Shown here one piece after another: positions 24,798-33,470 of a stretch of 64,000 nt of DNA. The notes under the pieces are model-generated. The model made no database searches, was not told where the DNA came from, and was given only the letters and a program-made list of their open reading frames with translations. A program made the translations under genes and the position numbers. Positions within the stretch are counted from its first letter, which is position 1. Each line of letters opens with the position of its first letter. Source of the DNA: Jeotgalibacillus haloalkalitolerans (GTDB taxonomy: Bacteria > Bacillota > Bacilli > Bacillales > Jeotgalibacillaceae); contig NZ_JAXQNN010000001.1 in assembly GCF_034427455.1 (NCBI RefSeq), forward strand, positions 930,001-994,000, given 5' to 3'.

Positions 24798-26483
24798 TTA
24801 CTTTTTATAATGAAACACAATCGACTCATAAGGACGAAGCGTGTAGTGATCCGCATCACCATTTACATCATCATAATTCTGGATCAGCACCTCAGGACGT
24901 GTGAAGCCAGCCAGCTTTTCAGAGAGTGTTCCAGGCATTTCAAACACAGTTTCTTCTGCATAGTAGTTATTTAGTACAAGCAGCGTTTCGTTTTCAGTAT
25001 TCCGCGTGTAAGCAAAAATGGATGGGTGATCTGCAAGCAGCAGCTCATAGTTTCCATCTGTCAGGATATCAAAATCCTTACGCAGCTGGATCAGTTTCTG
25101 GTAGTGATAGAAGACTGAATCACGATCCTCCAGTGCTTTTTTAGCATTGTGCTCCTGATAGTTTTTCGCTACAGGAATCCACGGTGTGCCGCTTGTGAAT
25201 CCTGCGTTTTCGCTGTCGTCCCACTGGACAGGTGTACGGGAGTTATCGCGTGATTTTTGACGAAGGATTTTAAGGATTTCTTCCTCGCTCCTGCCTTCTT
25301 CTAACAGGATATTATAAATGTTCAGCGACTCAACATCACGGTATTCATCAATCGAAGTAAACTTCGGATTGGTCATGCCGAACTCTTCACCCTGATAAAT
25401 GTAAGGGGTACCCTGCATCATATGAACAGATGTCGCAAGCATTTTCGCAGATTCATTGTGATACTCACTGTCATTTCCATAACGCGAAACCACACGTGGC
25501 TGATCATGGTTGCACCAGAATAGCGCGTTCCATCCGCCGCCTTCATTCATGCCGACCTGCCATGTAGAAAGAATCTCTTTCAGTTGAAGGAAGTCAAAGT
25601 CAGCAGCTGTCCACTTTTCGCCGTTTGGATAATCCACTTTTAGATGATGGAAATTGAACGTCATGCTGAGTTCTTCCCGCTCAGGGTTTGAATATTGAAT
25701 GCAGTGATCAATCGTTGTTGAAGACATTTCACCGACTGTCAGCAGATCATGCTTTGAAAAGACCTCCTGATTCATCTCATGCATATACTCATGTACGCGC
25801 GGGCCGTCTGTGTAAAAACGGCGTCCGTCACCGTCACCAGTTTCATCAGGGAAATCCTGATTTTTTGACACGAGGTTGATTACGTCAAGGCGGAAACCAT
25901 CCACCCCTTTTTCAGCCCAGAAATTCATCATGTCATAAATCTCACGGCGTACTTTTTCGTTTTCCCAGTTCAGATCTGCCTGTGTCACATCAAACAGGTG
26001 AAGGTAGTACTGACCGGTTGCTTCATCAAACTGCCACGCATTGCCGCCAAATTTTGATGCCCAGTTCGTCGGTTCAGAACCATCTTCTTTACCGTCTTTC
26101 CAGATGTAAAAGTCACGGTACTCACTATCTTTTGACTTGCGTGATTCAATAAACCATTCATGCTCGGTTGACGTATGATTCACTACAATGTCCATGATGA
26201 TACGGATATCGCGCTTATGGGCTTCCTCGAGCATGCGGTCAAAGTCTTCCATTGAACCGTATTCTTCGTGAATGGAGAAATAATCACTGATGTCGTAGCC
26301 GTTGTCACGCTGAGGTGATTTGTAAGGCGGTGTGAGCCAGAGGACATCGACACCCAGTTCATTTAAATAATCAAGTTTTTCAGTAATGCCGTTCAGATCA
26401 CCGACACCATTTCCAGTCGTATCATTAAAGCTCTTCGGATAAATCTGATACACAACTGCTTTCTTCCACCATGGCTGTGCCAT
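24798..26483 (-). CDS. treA: Alpha,alpha-phosphotrehalase (GH13)
   Basis: A 561-residue alpha-amylase-family enzyme. Barrel motifs appear in order: MDIVVNH (region I), VDGFRLDVINLV with the nucleophile Asp (II), LTVGEMSS with the acid Glu (III) and WCNHDQPRVVSR with the transition-state Asp (IV). A C-terminal beta domain follows (SIFAYTRNTENETLLVLNNY). It hydrolyses trehalose-6-phosphate from the PTS to glucose plus glucose-6-phosphate. Identity over other oligo-1,6-glucosidase relatives is supported by the neighbouring treP and treR. GGAGGAA precedes the ATG. A 128-bp family-B repeat lies between it and treP. Confidence 0.93.
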   Translation of the reverse strand: MAQPWWKKAVVYQIYPKSFNDTTGNGVGDLNGITEKLDYLNELGVDVLWLTPPYKSPQRDNGYDISDYFSIHEEYGSMEDFDRMLEEAHKRDIRIIMDIVVNHTSTEHEWFIESRKSKDSEYRDFYIWKDGKEDGSEPTNWASKFGGNAWQFDEATGQYYLHLFDVTQADLNWENEKVRREIYDMMNFWAEKGVDGFRLDVINLVSKNQDFPDETGDGDGRRFYTDGPRVHEYMHEMNQEVFSKHDLLTVGEMSSTTIDHCIQYSNPEREELSMTFNFHHLKVDYPNGEKWTAADFDFLQLKEILSTWQVGMNEGGGWNALFWCNHDQPRVVSRYGNDSEYHNESAKMLATSVHMMQGTPYIYQGEEFGMTNPKFTSIDEYRDVESLNIYNILLEEGRSEEEILKILRQKSRDNSRTPVQWDDSENAGFTSGTPWIPVAKNYQEHNAKKALEDRDSVFYHYQKLIQLRKDFDILTDGNYELLLADHPSIFAYTRNTENETLLVLNNYYAEETVFEMPGTLSEKLAGFTRPEVLIQNYDDVNGDADHYTLRPYESIVFHYKK

Positions 26484-26519
26484 TGAAATTCCTCCTTCAG
26501 ATTTTATTTATTAAGTAGG

Positions 26520-26647
26520 GCTGATGATTTCCGTTTCAGGGGGACGCTTTCCGGACGGTTGTTGCTGAGCCTCCTCGGCTATGCCTGCGGGGTCTCAGCT
26601 TCCAACTAATCGTCCCGGAGTCGCCCCCTTCCACTCCAATCATCAGC
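26520..26647. repeat. GC-rich repeat element (family B, copy 2)
   Basis: Bounded by exact 10-bp inverted repeats GCTGATGATT / AATCATCAGC. The interior has GACGCTTTCCG, GCTGAGCCTCCTC and GGGGTCTCAGC as in copies 1 and 3. It lies between treA and treP and could attenuate the operon. Confidence 0.75.
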
Positions 26648-26801
26648 TGTGCAATAAGATTGATGATCCTTAATAACCTCTAAATTGTATACAGTTAAGT
26701 CATTCATAGCGTTTTTTCAAATTAGATTCGAATAGTAAGTAGTAACTCAGCGCAGCGGAACGATTATTAAGTTCCGTCTGATACGCTACAAATGAAAAAC
26801 A

Positions 26802-26829
26802 GAGCTGTGAAAATTTCTTCTCACAGCTC
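26802..26829 (-). terminator. Terminator/attenuator after treP
   Basis: GAGCTGTGA / TCACAGCTC stem, 10-nt loop, T-rich on the minus strand. With the repeat element it may reduce read-through into treA. Confidence 0.8.
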
Positions 26830-26840
26830 CATATCAAGTT

Positions 26841-28283
26841 TTATTCTTCTTCAAGCTTACCTTTTTTAATAATCAGTGCGTAGGCAAGTGTAAGAGCGAA
26901 TGGGACAACGATCACGATGCCCATGCCAAGTGCGAATAGTCCCCAGAACTGACTCTGGATTGAGATGATTCCCGGTACACCGCCGACGCCGATTGAGTTG
27001 GCGAGGACGAAGTTGGCACCAAGGATAAGTCCTGCAATTCCTGAACCGATCAATGCGCAGATGAATGGGAACTTGTAGCGCAGGTTAACCCCGAACAGTG
27101 CAGGCTCTGTTACGCCAAGCCATGCAGAGATCCCTGAGGAACTTGCAAGACCTTTTAATTTTTCATCTTTATTTTTCATAAAGAATGTCGCGGCAAAGAT
27201 CGCAAATGCTGCAGAACCCTGTGCAATGTTAGACAATGCAAGGATTGGCCACAGGAATGTACCGCCCTGGTCTGAGATCAGCTGTAAGTCTACCGGCAGG
27301 AATGTGTGGTGCATACCTGTGATAACAAGTACTGCATAGAATCCGCCGTAGATCAGTCCGCCTAACCAGCCGAAGTTTTCAAACATCCAGACAACTGCAT
27401 CAGTTACTGCTGTACCTGCTGCAAATGTCAGTGGTCCAATCACGATAAATGCTGCAAATCCTGTGATTAAAATTGAAACCGGTGCGACAACCAGCAGTTT
27501 GATTGAATCATGTACGCGTCTGTTTAAGAACTTTTCAATCACAGCATATAAATAAGCTGCCACTAATACCGGAAGTACCTGTCCCTGATAACCGATTGAT
27601 TCAACAGTTAAGCCGAATAAATTCCACGTTGGTACAGTTCCCTCCTGAAGCGCATCCGGGTAAGCGTAAGCACTTAACAGGTTAGGGTGTACCAGTACTA
27701 AACCAAGTACGATACCCATTAAAGGGTTGGCCCCGAACCTTTTTACCGCTGACCAGCCGATCAGTGCGGGTAAAAAGGTGAAGGCGGCGCTGGCTATAAT
27801 GTTAATGACTTCTGCAATATCAGCCCACTGAGGATAAGTGACGATCAGTGGATCTGCACCAAACAGGTCCGGTGCTGTTAACACATTGTTCAAACCAAGC
27901 AGTAAACCTGCTGTTACGATTGCCGGAAGGATAGGAATAAAGATATCAGCTAACAATTTAATTGCGCGCTGCAGCGGATTCATCTTTTTCGTCGCTGCAT
28001 TTTTTACATCATCCTTTGATACTTCCTGGATACCGGTTTCCTCTGCAAGCACCTTGTAAACCTTGTCTACAAGACCCTGTCCGATTACAACCTGATACTG
28101 TCCGCTGTTAGCAAAAGATCCTTTTACAAGATCAATTGATTCAAGCTTCTTTTTGTCTACCTTACTGTCGTCGTGCAGGACGAAGCGGAGACGTGTGACA
28201 CAGTGAGTAGCCGTGTCGATGTTTTCCTGTCCGCCGATTGCCTCAACAATCTGGCGCACCTGTTCACGATTCACATCGCTCAT
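26841..28283 (-). CDS. treP: Trehalose-specific PTS transporter, EIIBC
   Basis: 480 residues. An N-terminal EIIB domain (1-~90) has the phosphorylated Cys28 in ATHCVTRLRF. A membrane EIIC domain of about ten helices follows (PILPAIVTAGLLLGLNNVL, GMHHTFLPVDLQL, ITEPALFGV-like GVTEPALFGVNLRYKF). It imports and phosphorylates trehalose to trehalose-6-phosphate. No EIIA domain is fused, so a glucose-type EIIA encoded elsewhere is needed, as in B. subtilis. The upstream region carries a TreR operator inside the promoter and a catabolite-responsive element. Confidence 0.94.
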   Translation of the reverse strand: MSDVNREQVRQIVEAIGGQENIDTATHCVTRLRFVLHDDSKVDKKKLESIDLVKGSFANSGQYQVVIGQGLVDKVYKVLAEETGIQEVSKDDVKNAATKKMNPLQRAIKLLADIFIPILPAIVTAGLLLGLNNVLTAPDLFGADPLIVTYPQWADIAEVINIIASAAFTFLPALIGWSAVKRFGANPLMGIVLGLVLVHPNLLSAYAYPDALQEGTVPTWNLFGLTVESIGYQGQVLPVLVAAYLYAVIEKFLNRRVHDSIKLLVVAPVSILITGFAAFIVIGPLTFAAGTAVTDAVVWMFENFGWLGGLIYGGFYAVLVITGMHHTFLPVDLQLISDQGGTFLWPILALSNIAQGSAAFAIFAATFFMKNKDEKLKGLASSSGISAWLGVTEPALFGVNLRYKFPFICALIGSGIAGLILGANFVLANSIGVGGVPGIISIQSQFWGLFALGMGIVIVVPFALTLAYALIIKKGKLEEE

Positions 28284-28300
28284 CTATGAAACCTCCCTTT

Positions 28301-28314
28301 CGAAACCGTTTTCA
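28301..28314 (-). promoter_or_regulatory. Catabolite-responsive element (cre) for CcpA
   Basis: TGAAAACGGTTTCG on the minus strand fits the cre consensus TGWAANCGNTNWCA except the last position. It lies 18 bp before the treP ATG, downstream of the promoter, a road-block position. Confidence 0.75.
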
Positions 28315-28389
28315 TTTTTATGACGCTATACATCTATTCCCTTTATTCAGGAAAAAACACTGGTAATGAGAGGGTTTTGTGAAGGCTGG

Positions 28390-28436
28390 GGTCTGTCCCG
28401 GGTCTTTCCCTGTCTGCGGTAGACCCGGGACAGTCC
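28390..28436. repeat. Hairpin of the GGGACAGACCC repeat family
   Basis: GGGTCTGTCCCGGGTCT pairs with AGACCCGGGACAGTCCC (one mismatch) across a 13-nt loop, within the treP leader. Similar words occur at 42675, 44090, 44640 and 55200. Confidence 0.65.
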
Positions 28437-28486
28437 CGCCTCTACATTTTTCTCAATAAACAGCGCTTTCATTTAGCAACCCCTAT

Positions 28487-28514
28487 CCTATAACGTGTAT
28501 ATACAAGTTGTCAA
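28487..28514 (-). promoter_or_regulatory. treP promoter with TreR operator in the spacer
   Basis: Minus strand TTGACA (28514-28509) and TATAGG (28492-28487), 16-bp spacer. The palindrome TGTATATACA (28496-28505, with CTTG to its left on this strand) matches the known TreR operator core and fills the spacer, so TreR would occlude RNA polymerase. Confidence 0.8.
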
Positions 28515-28597
28515 TCAGGAAGTTTTATTGTAGGAGGGAGAGGTATTTCGGATAACGAAATAGATGGATATTTTTTCAAATTATCTGTCAAATTCTA

Positions 28598-28626
28598 TTG
28601 TGCTATTCGACAAAAAAGGGTAAAAT
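28598..28626 (+). promoter_or_regulatory. Promoter of the partner-switching/FapA operon
   Basis: TTGTGC (28598-28603), 17-bp spacer, TAAAAT (28621-28626), leaving a ~105-nt leader before the first gene. Confidence 0.55.
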
Positions 28627-28739
28627 ATACTAAAATAAATAGAACTTTAGTCTTATTGATTATGATTTGTTTTGGATAATATCTCATATGTTTCTTTTAT
28701 TTGTTTTCGGAATTTCGACACATACCAGGAGGGATTGTG

Positions 28740-29714
28740 GTGAGATGGCTATTATCTTTACTGACTCATAAGTTGCGTTCCAGCCGTTCAAAAGTACTGC
28801 CATCGGATCAGCCGCTTTCTACTTTACTTCACCTGGTGAAAGTGGGCTATTTAGCAATGGAGATTGCTGATAAGCTTTCGTATAAAAATAAAGACATTAA
28901 TAAATTGTTCTTTGAGATCATAATTTCAAAGCCGGAAACACTTATTTTACACAGGAAATCCGTTATTTCTGCAGCATCACATATGCTGGAGTGGTGTGAA
29001 AAGGGTAGTGATCTCCCGGAGAAAATCAGTCTGTATCAGGCAGAAAACAACGTGATACGTGCAATGTATGATGTGCATTTTGATCACAAAAATGATCTTC
29101 TTCCTGAAAGGGTGAACAACAGAGTCTCATTAAAACATAAATATCAGGACATCTGGTTGGTTTACCGTGACGTGCTTGCGGCGGCTACCGGCAATAAGCT
29201 GATGTTAATTGAGGCGCATGAGGTAGAGCGTTTTAAGAATGGCGTTGTGCTGAGTGAAGGCAGGATCGAGGAAAGGTCTGATGTTTCGGTTGTAAGAAAT
29301 GAAGCAAGAAAGTGTTTTGAAGCACGGCATTTTTCCAAAACAGTAGTGATGAGCTTTCTGCTGGTGCTGTCAGAAGCGATGACCAATGTGTATAAGCATG
29401 CAGGACACGGAAAAGTGATGATTGTCGAACAGGATGAGGCAATTCATTTTATAGTAGAAGATTCCGGGAAAGGCATTCCGCTTGAGCAATTGCCAAAAGC
29501 TGCATTACTTTCTGGTTACTCCACGCAGAATTCAATGGGCCAGGGGTTTACATTGATGTTGAAAATCGCAAGCTGTGTCTATCTTCATACATCAGAGAAA
29601 GGTTCAATATTTGTGCTAACGTTTGCCCTGTCAGATAGGACGAAGGGTGATCACGAAATTACAGACATTTCTTTAAATGAAGAGCTCGAAAAGCAACTGG
29701 ATGAAATTATTTAG
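28740..29714 (+). CDS. HATPase_c protein, RsbW/RsbT-like putative serine kinase with novel N-terminal domain
   Basis: About 324 residues. The C-terminal third is a GHKL ATPase of the anti-sigma/RsbT type: N-box LSEAMTNVYKHAG, G1-box VEDSGKGIP, G2-box MGQGFTLML. There is no histidine phospho-acceptor helix. The first ~200 residues form a helical region I do not recognise, possibly a sensor. Start GTG 28740 (6 nt after AGGAGGG) is preferred; the frame is open further upstream. It leads an operon with a STAS protein and a PP2C phosphatase, the classic kinase/antagonist/phosphatase trio of partner switching, so phosphorylation of the STAS serine is its likely job. Confidence 0.8.
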   Translation: MRWLLSLLTHKLRSSRSKVLPSDQPLSTLLHLVKVGYLAMEIADKLSYKNKDINKLFFEIIISKPETLILHRKSVISAASHMLEWCEKGSDLPEKISLYQAENNVIRAMYDVHFDHKNDLLPERVNNRVSLKHKYQDIWLVYRDVLAAATGNKLMLIEAHEVERFKNGVVLSEGRIEERSDVSVVRNEARKCFEARHFSKTVVMSFLLVLSEAMTNVYKHAGHGKVMIVEQDEAIHFIVEDSGKGIPLEQLPKAALLSGYSTQNSMGQGFTLMLKIASCVYLHTSEKGSIFVLTFALSDRTKGDHEITDISLNEELEKQLDEII

Positions 29715-29820
29715 ATTGTACTTCTGGTGCTCTAAAGGTCTGCTGCTTTAATCCATCAGTTAGTGAATCTCTATTTTTTGGACAGTGTAATGCCGAACTT
29801 GAAAAGGGCAGGTGAATAAG

Positions 29821-31935
29821 ATGCAGAGTATCGTGTCGAGGGGGAAATCGATTAAGGAAGCGGTTCAGACTGGGGTGGAACTGCTCGAGGTATCTAAACG
29901 TGATGTACATATCGAGGTACTTCAAAATCCGGCCAAAGGGTTTTTAAAAATGGGTTCAAAGCAGGCCGTTGTCAGGCTGACCCTGCTTAATGAAAATAGA
30001 GAGACGTCAGTTAAAACAGATGTCTCTCCATCACCTGGTTTAAGTGAAGAACAGGCAGAGGTAAACGACTGGTTTGCTCAGGCAGAATATTTCTTTGATA
30101 AAGTGGAAGTCGACCGGATAGAGCCTGAAATCAATCAGCCTCCAAAAAAGAGCTTTCAGCCAACAGAAGGTGAGATGCTGGAGCGAAATGGTGCAGTCTG
30201 GGTGGAGGACGGCAGGCTGATGGTGGAACCGGGTACGCATAAGCTGCCTATCATTACGATTCCTAAAGAAATTACGCTTTACCGGAATCAACATCCGGTT
30301 GATGAAAAAACATTTATTCTTTCTGCAAATGATTCATACAGATTGGTCATTGAAGATCAGATAAAAGAGACGGAATGGTCGATCACGATTGATCATAATA
30401 AGTTAAAGGCTTATCTGGAAGTGAATCCGGGCTATAAAATCACCCGCACGATCCAGGATGCGGAGCCGTCCTCACATCTAACCCTTGCATTTAAAGAGGA
30501 AAAGCAAACCTATCTGACACTAACTGAACGGGACATAAAAGAGGACATGCAGGAGAAATCAATTCTTCAGAATATTGATCAGATTGAACTGATGAGAGCC
30601 GTCCGGAATACAGAACCCGAAACATACACGATTGCACGCGGCGTCGCACCGGCTGATGGAAAAGATGGCTGGCTTGAACTGATGGTAGACACGCATATCA
30701 AGGAAGGGATGCATGAGGATGATCAGGGAAAAGTCGACTTCCGTGAAACGAAAGTATTTCCAAATATTGAAACCGGGGATATTATCGGCATTGTTCATCC
30801 ATCTGTAGAAGGCAGCTCAGGGTACTCCGTTTTTAGTGAAACCATTCCGCCAAAGCCTGTCTATCCAGTGATACTCAGGCTGGGGAAGGGTGTAAAACTG
30901 ATCGGAGACCAGGTAGTTGCGAAAGAGTTCGGCCGTCCTCATATTGAAGAGCGCGGACAGCTTGTAAAGATCATGATTATGCCGAAGCTTCTTCACAGTG
31001 GTGATGTCAACCTGGAGTCAGGTAATATCTCCTTTTTCGGAGATGTCGAGATCACAGGTGAAGTGCATAACGGTATGAAGATTGAAGCCCAGGGCAATGT
31101 CATCATTGCTAAAAACATCAGTGGATCTGTATGTAATGCCACGGGGGCGATCAGTGTTAAAGGAAATGTGATTTCCTCAGACCTGTCTGCGGGTCAGAGC
31201 AATATGGTGACCTCAAAGCTGTCCATGCTGGTCGGCATACTTAAGCAGGATATTGACCGGATTATTGCCGTGATCACACAGCTGGTTAATTCACCCGGCT
31301 TTAAGTCAACTGACTTTGCTAAAGGCGGTCTTCAGCCACTCGTCCGCATTTTAATGGAAAAGAAATTTCAGGATTTCAGACCGAGAGCGAAAAGGTATGT
31401 GCAGCTTGTGAAGGAAGGGCGGGCACAGCTTGATGATGAACGCTGGGAAGAGACAGCTGAACAGATTTCATCCCTGTTTGTAAACCTCTCCGCGAAGCCG
31501 ATGTCCCTGAATATATTCACACACCTCTCCCAGAAGCTTGCTGCACTTCAGGAAGAAGTTGAGTTGTTTGATGAAACAAAATCAACTGTCAGTGTTCAAA
31601 ATGTCCTGAACAGCAGAATTCACGCAGGTGGAAATCTGTTTATCAAAGGTCAGAGCTGTGTGAATTCAAGAATCCATGCAGGTGGCTATATGACCATTAC
31701 AGGTACACTGCGCGGTGGTGAAGCCTACGCTGAAAAAGGCATGTATATCGGTGGGACAGGTGCGGAAAGTGGTACACCAACCAATCTTTCTGTCCCATCA
31801 AATGCCACGATTAAAATCGGTACAGCGCTTGAAGGGACGGTTCTGAAAATCGGTAACCGTAAAATCGTACTGACAGAAGATCACTATGCTGTAACAGCAT
31901 CCATTAACGCGAAGGGACAGATCATTTTACGCTGA
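29821..31935 (+). CDS. FapA family protein (DUF342) with N-terminal Jag-N domain
   Basis: About 704 residues. The first ~50 (GKSIKEAVQTGVELLEVSKR, then NPAKGFLKMGSKQAVVRL) match the Jag N-terminal domain. A FapA (flagellar assembly protein A/DUF342) core follows, ending in a right-handed beta-helix with repeats such as RIHAGGNLFIKG and RIHAGGYMTITG (~600-650) and a coiled coil around 555-585. FapA was linked to polar flagellar assembly and glucose-PTS signalling in Vibrio vulnificus; its Gram-positive role is unclear. ATG 29821 has AGGTG upstream; in-frame GTG 29812 is less likely. Second gene of the signalling operon. Confidence 0.85.
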   Translation: MQSIVSRGKSIKEAVQTGVELLEVSKRDVHIEVLQNPAKGFLKMGSKQAVVRLTLLNENRETSVKTDVSPSPGLSEEQAEVNDWFAQAEYFFDKVEVDRIEPEINQPPKKSFQPTEGEMLERNGAVWVEDGRLMVEPGTHKLPIITIPKEITLYRNQHPVDEKTFILSANDSYRLVIEDQIKETEWSITIDHNKLKAYLEVNPGYKITRTIQDAEPSSHLTLAFKEEKQTYLTLTERDIKEDMQEKSILQNIDQIELMRAVRNTEPETYTIARGVAPADGKDGWLELMVDTHIKEGMHEDDQGKVDFRETKVFPNIETGDIIGIVHPSVEGSSGYSVFSETIPPKPVYPVILRLGKGVKLIGDQVVAKEFGRPHIEERGQLVKIMIMPKLLHSGDVNLESGNISFFGDVEITGEVHNGMKIEAQGNVIIAKNISGSVCNATGAISVKGNVISSDLSAGQSNMVTSKLSMLVGILKQDIDRIIAVITQLVNSPGFKSTDFAKGGLQPLVRILMEKKFQDFRPRAKRYVQLVKEGRAQLDDERWEETAEQISSLFVNLSAKPMSLNIFTHLSQKLAALQEEVELFDETKSTVSVQNVLNSRIHAGGNLFIKGQSCVNSRIHAGGYMTITGTLRGGEAYAEKGMYIGGTGAESGTPTNLSVPSNATIKIGTALEGTVLKIGNRKIVLTEDHYAVTASINAKGQIILR

Positions 31936-31963
31936 TCGATGCTGAGAGGAGAGGGTGAATAGC

Positions 31964-32278
31964 ATGTTTTTATATGAAATAAAGCAGGAGGGCAGCCATG
32001 TCCTCGTGATATTTGAAGGGGACCTGGATATTGATTGCACAGAAACAGTCGAAGACGAGCTGATTCCTGCATTAACAAACTATAAAAGTGTCACAATCGA
32101 ATTCGAAAAAGTGGAATTCGTCGACTCATCAGGAATGGGTCTGTTGCTAAATCTGGTTCAGTCGCTGAAAGATGAGGGCATCACCGTCCGCATCAGACAG
32201 GTTCGAGAAGAAGTCATGGAGGTATTTGATCTCCTGCAAATCCCTGAAATTCTGGGGCGAAAGATATTTGTGAGGTAA
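31964..32278 (+). CDS. STAS domain anti-sigma-factor antagonist (SpoIIAA/RsbV-like)
   Basis: 104 residues, a single STAS domain: GDLDIDCTETVEDELIPAL, then VEFVDSSGMGLLLNLV with the phosphorylatable serine (Ser55/Ser56), and the C-terminal VFDLLQIPEIL. Such proteins bind an RsbW/SpoIIAB-type kinase when unphosphorylated. Start ATG 31964 is favoured by AGGAGAGGG 8 nt upstream. It is encoded between FapA and a PP2C phosphatase, 28 nt from the former. No sigma factor gene is nearby, so its output partner is open. Confidence 0.9.
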   Translation: MFLYEIKQEGSHVLVIFEGDLDIDCTETVEDELIPALTNYKSVTIEFEKVEFVDSSGMGLLLNLVQSLKDEGITVRIRQVREEVMEVFDLLQIPEILGRKIFVR

Positions 32279-32342
32279 AAGCAGTTGAAGTACGGGGCCA
32301 GGCCATGTATTTCAGGATAGACTATAGAAAGGGGCGATGTAT

Positions 32343-33449
32343 ATGTTAGACCCCAGAAGGACAACAGGAATTACCCGGGATTCGATGACAGAAAACATTA
32401 TACAATCCATGGCACATCATATTGCGGTCATTGATCAGACCGGCAAAATTCTGATTGTAAATAGTGCCTGGTCTGACTATACAAGGTTCAATGGCGGAGA
32501 TCCTGATGAAACGGGCGTAGGGAATAATTATTTTGACGTATCTGATAAGGAAACAGTCAGGCAGATTAACATGGTTCTCAATGGAACAGCTGATCGGATA
32601 GTGATTGAATATCCATGCCACGCCCCGCGCGAAAAGCGGTGGTTTGCGATGAACGTTACGCCACTTAGAGATGCCGGTCAGAGAAAGATTATCGGTGCAG
32701 TCATTACTCATATGGATGTAACGGACCGGAAATTACTTGAGCTTCGCCAGCAAAAGGATCTGGATATGGCCAAATCTATTCAGAAGCGGGTTGTGATCGA
32801 TCCGGTTGAAGAAGAGCATATTAAAATTAAAGGCTTTTACTTGGCCTCTGATCAGCTGTCAGGAGATTTGTATGCCTGGTATAAGCTGAACGCCCATCAA
32901 TACGGTGTGATTCTGCTTGATATTATGGGGCACGGTGTAACAGCGGGGATGATGAGTATGGCAATCCGTTCGATTCTAGAGGGCATCATTACGGATGAAA
33001 TTGAACCGGAAAAAGTATACCGGAAATTAAATGATCAGTTCCATAAGCTGTTCAAATCAGGCAAAGGCTATAAAAACTTTTTCTGTACAGGAATTTATAT
33101 GCTGCTTGATATCAATGATAGAATTATTTCGTATGTCAATGCCGGTCATCCTGGTGGCGTAGGTGTTTCAGGGAAAGAAAGCTTTATTTTAAAAAGTAAT
33201 AATCCGCCGATCGGCCTTTCAAAAGAACCGGTCGTTATCTCAAATAAAATCCAGATCAGCGAGCATACAAAAGTGATTTTATACACAGACGGCTTCACTG
33301 ATTCAATGGGATTAAGAATCACTGAAGGGGAGCAGTTTATTTTGCAGGAAATGAGAAGCAACGACCAGATTCACGATCATTTCGAACAAATTGTTTCAAA
33401 TCTGGATATAAAGGACGATATAGCAGTTGTAAGTGTCAGTTTTGACTGA
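32343..33449 (+). CDS. PAS-PP2C serine phosphatase (SpoIIE/RsbU-type)
   Basis: About 368 residues. An N-terminal PAS domain (~15-125: IAVIDQTGKILIVNSAW, VITHMDVTDRKLLE) is followed by a short coiled coil and a PPM/SpoIIE phosphatase domain. Its metal aspartates are in QLSGDLYAW, LLDIMGHGVTAGMMS, YTDGFTDSMG and DDIAVVSV. It should dephosphorylate the STAS protein encoded upstream in response to a PAS-sensed signal. No membrane segments. Start ATG 32343, 8 nt after AAAGGGG; the ATG at 32337 is too close to it. Confidence 0.9.
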   Translation: MLDPRRTTGITRDSMTENIIQSMAHHIAVIDQTGKILIVNSAWSDYTRFNGGDPDETGVGNNYFDVSDKETVRQINMVLNGTADRIVIEYPCHAPREKRWFAMNVTPLRDAGQRKIIGAVITHMDVTDRKLLELRQQKDLDMAKSIQKRVVIDPVEEEHIKIKGFYLASDQLSGDLYAWYKLNAHQYGVILLDIMGHGVTAGMMSMAIRSILEGIITDEIEPEKVYRKLNDQFHKLFKSGKGYKNFFCTGIYMLLDINDRIISYVNAGHPGGVGVSGKESFILKSNNPPIGLSKEPVVISNKIQISEHTKVILYTDGFTDSMGLRITEGEQFILQEMRSNDQIHDHFEQIVSNLDIKDDIAVVSVSFD

Positions 33450-33470
33450 ATTTTTCGGGGAGGGATGACC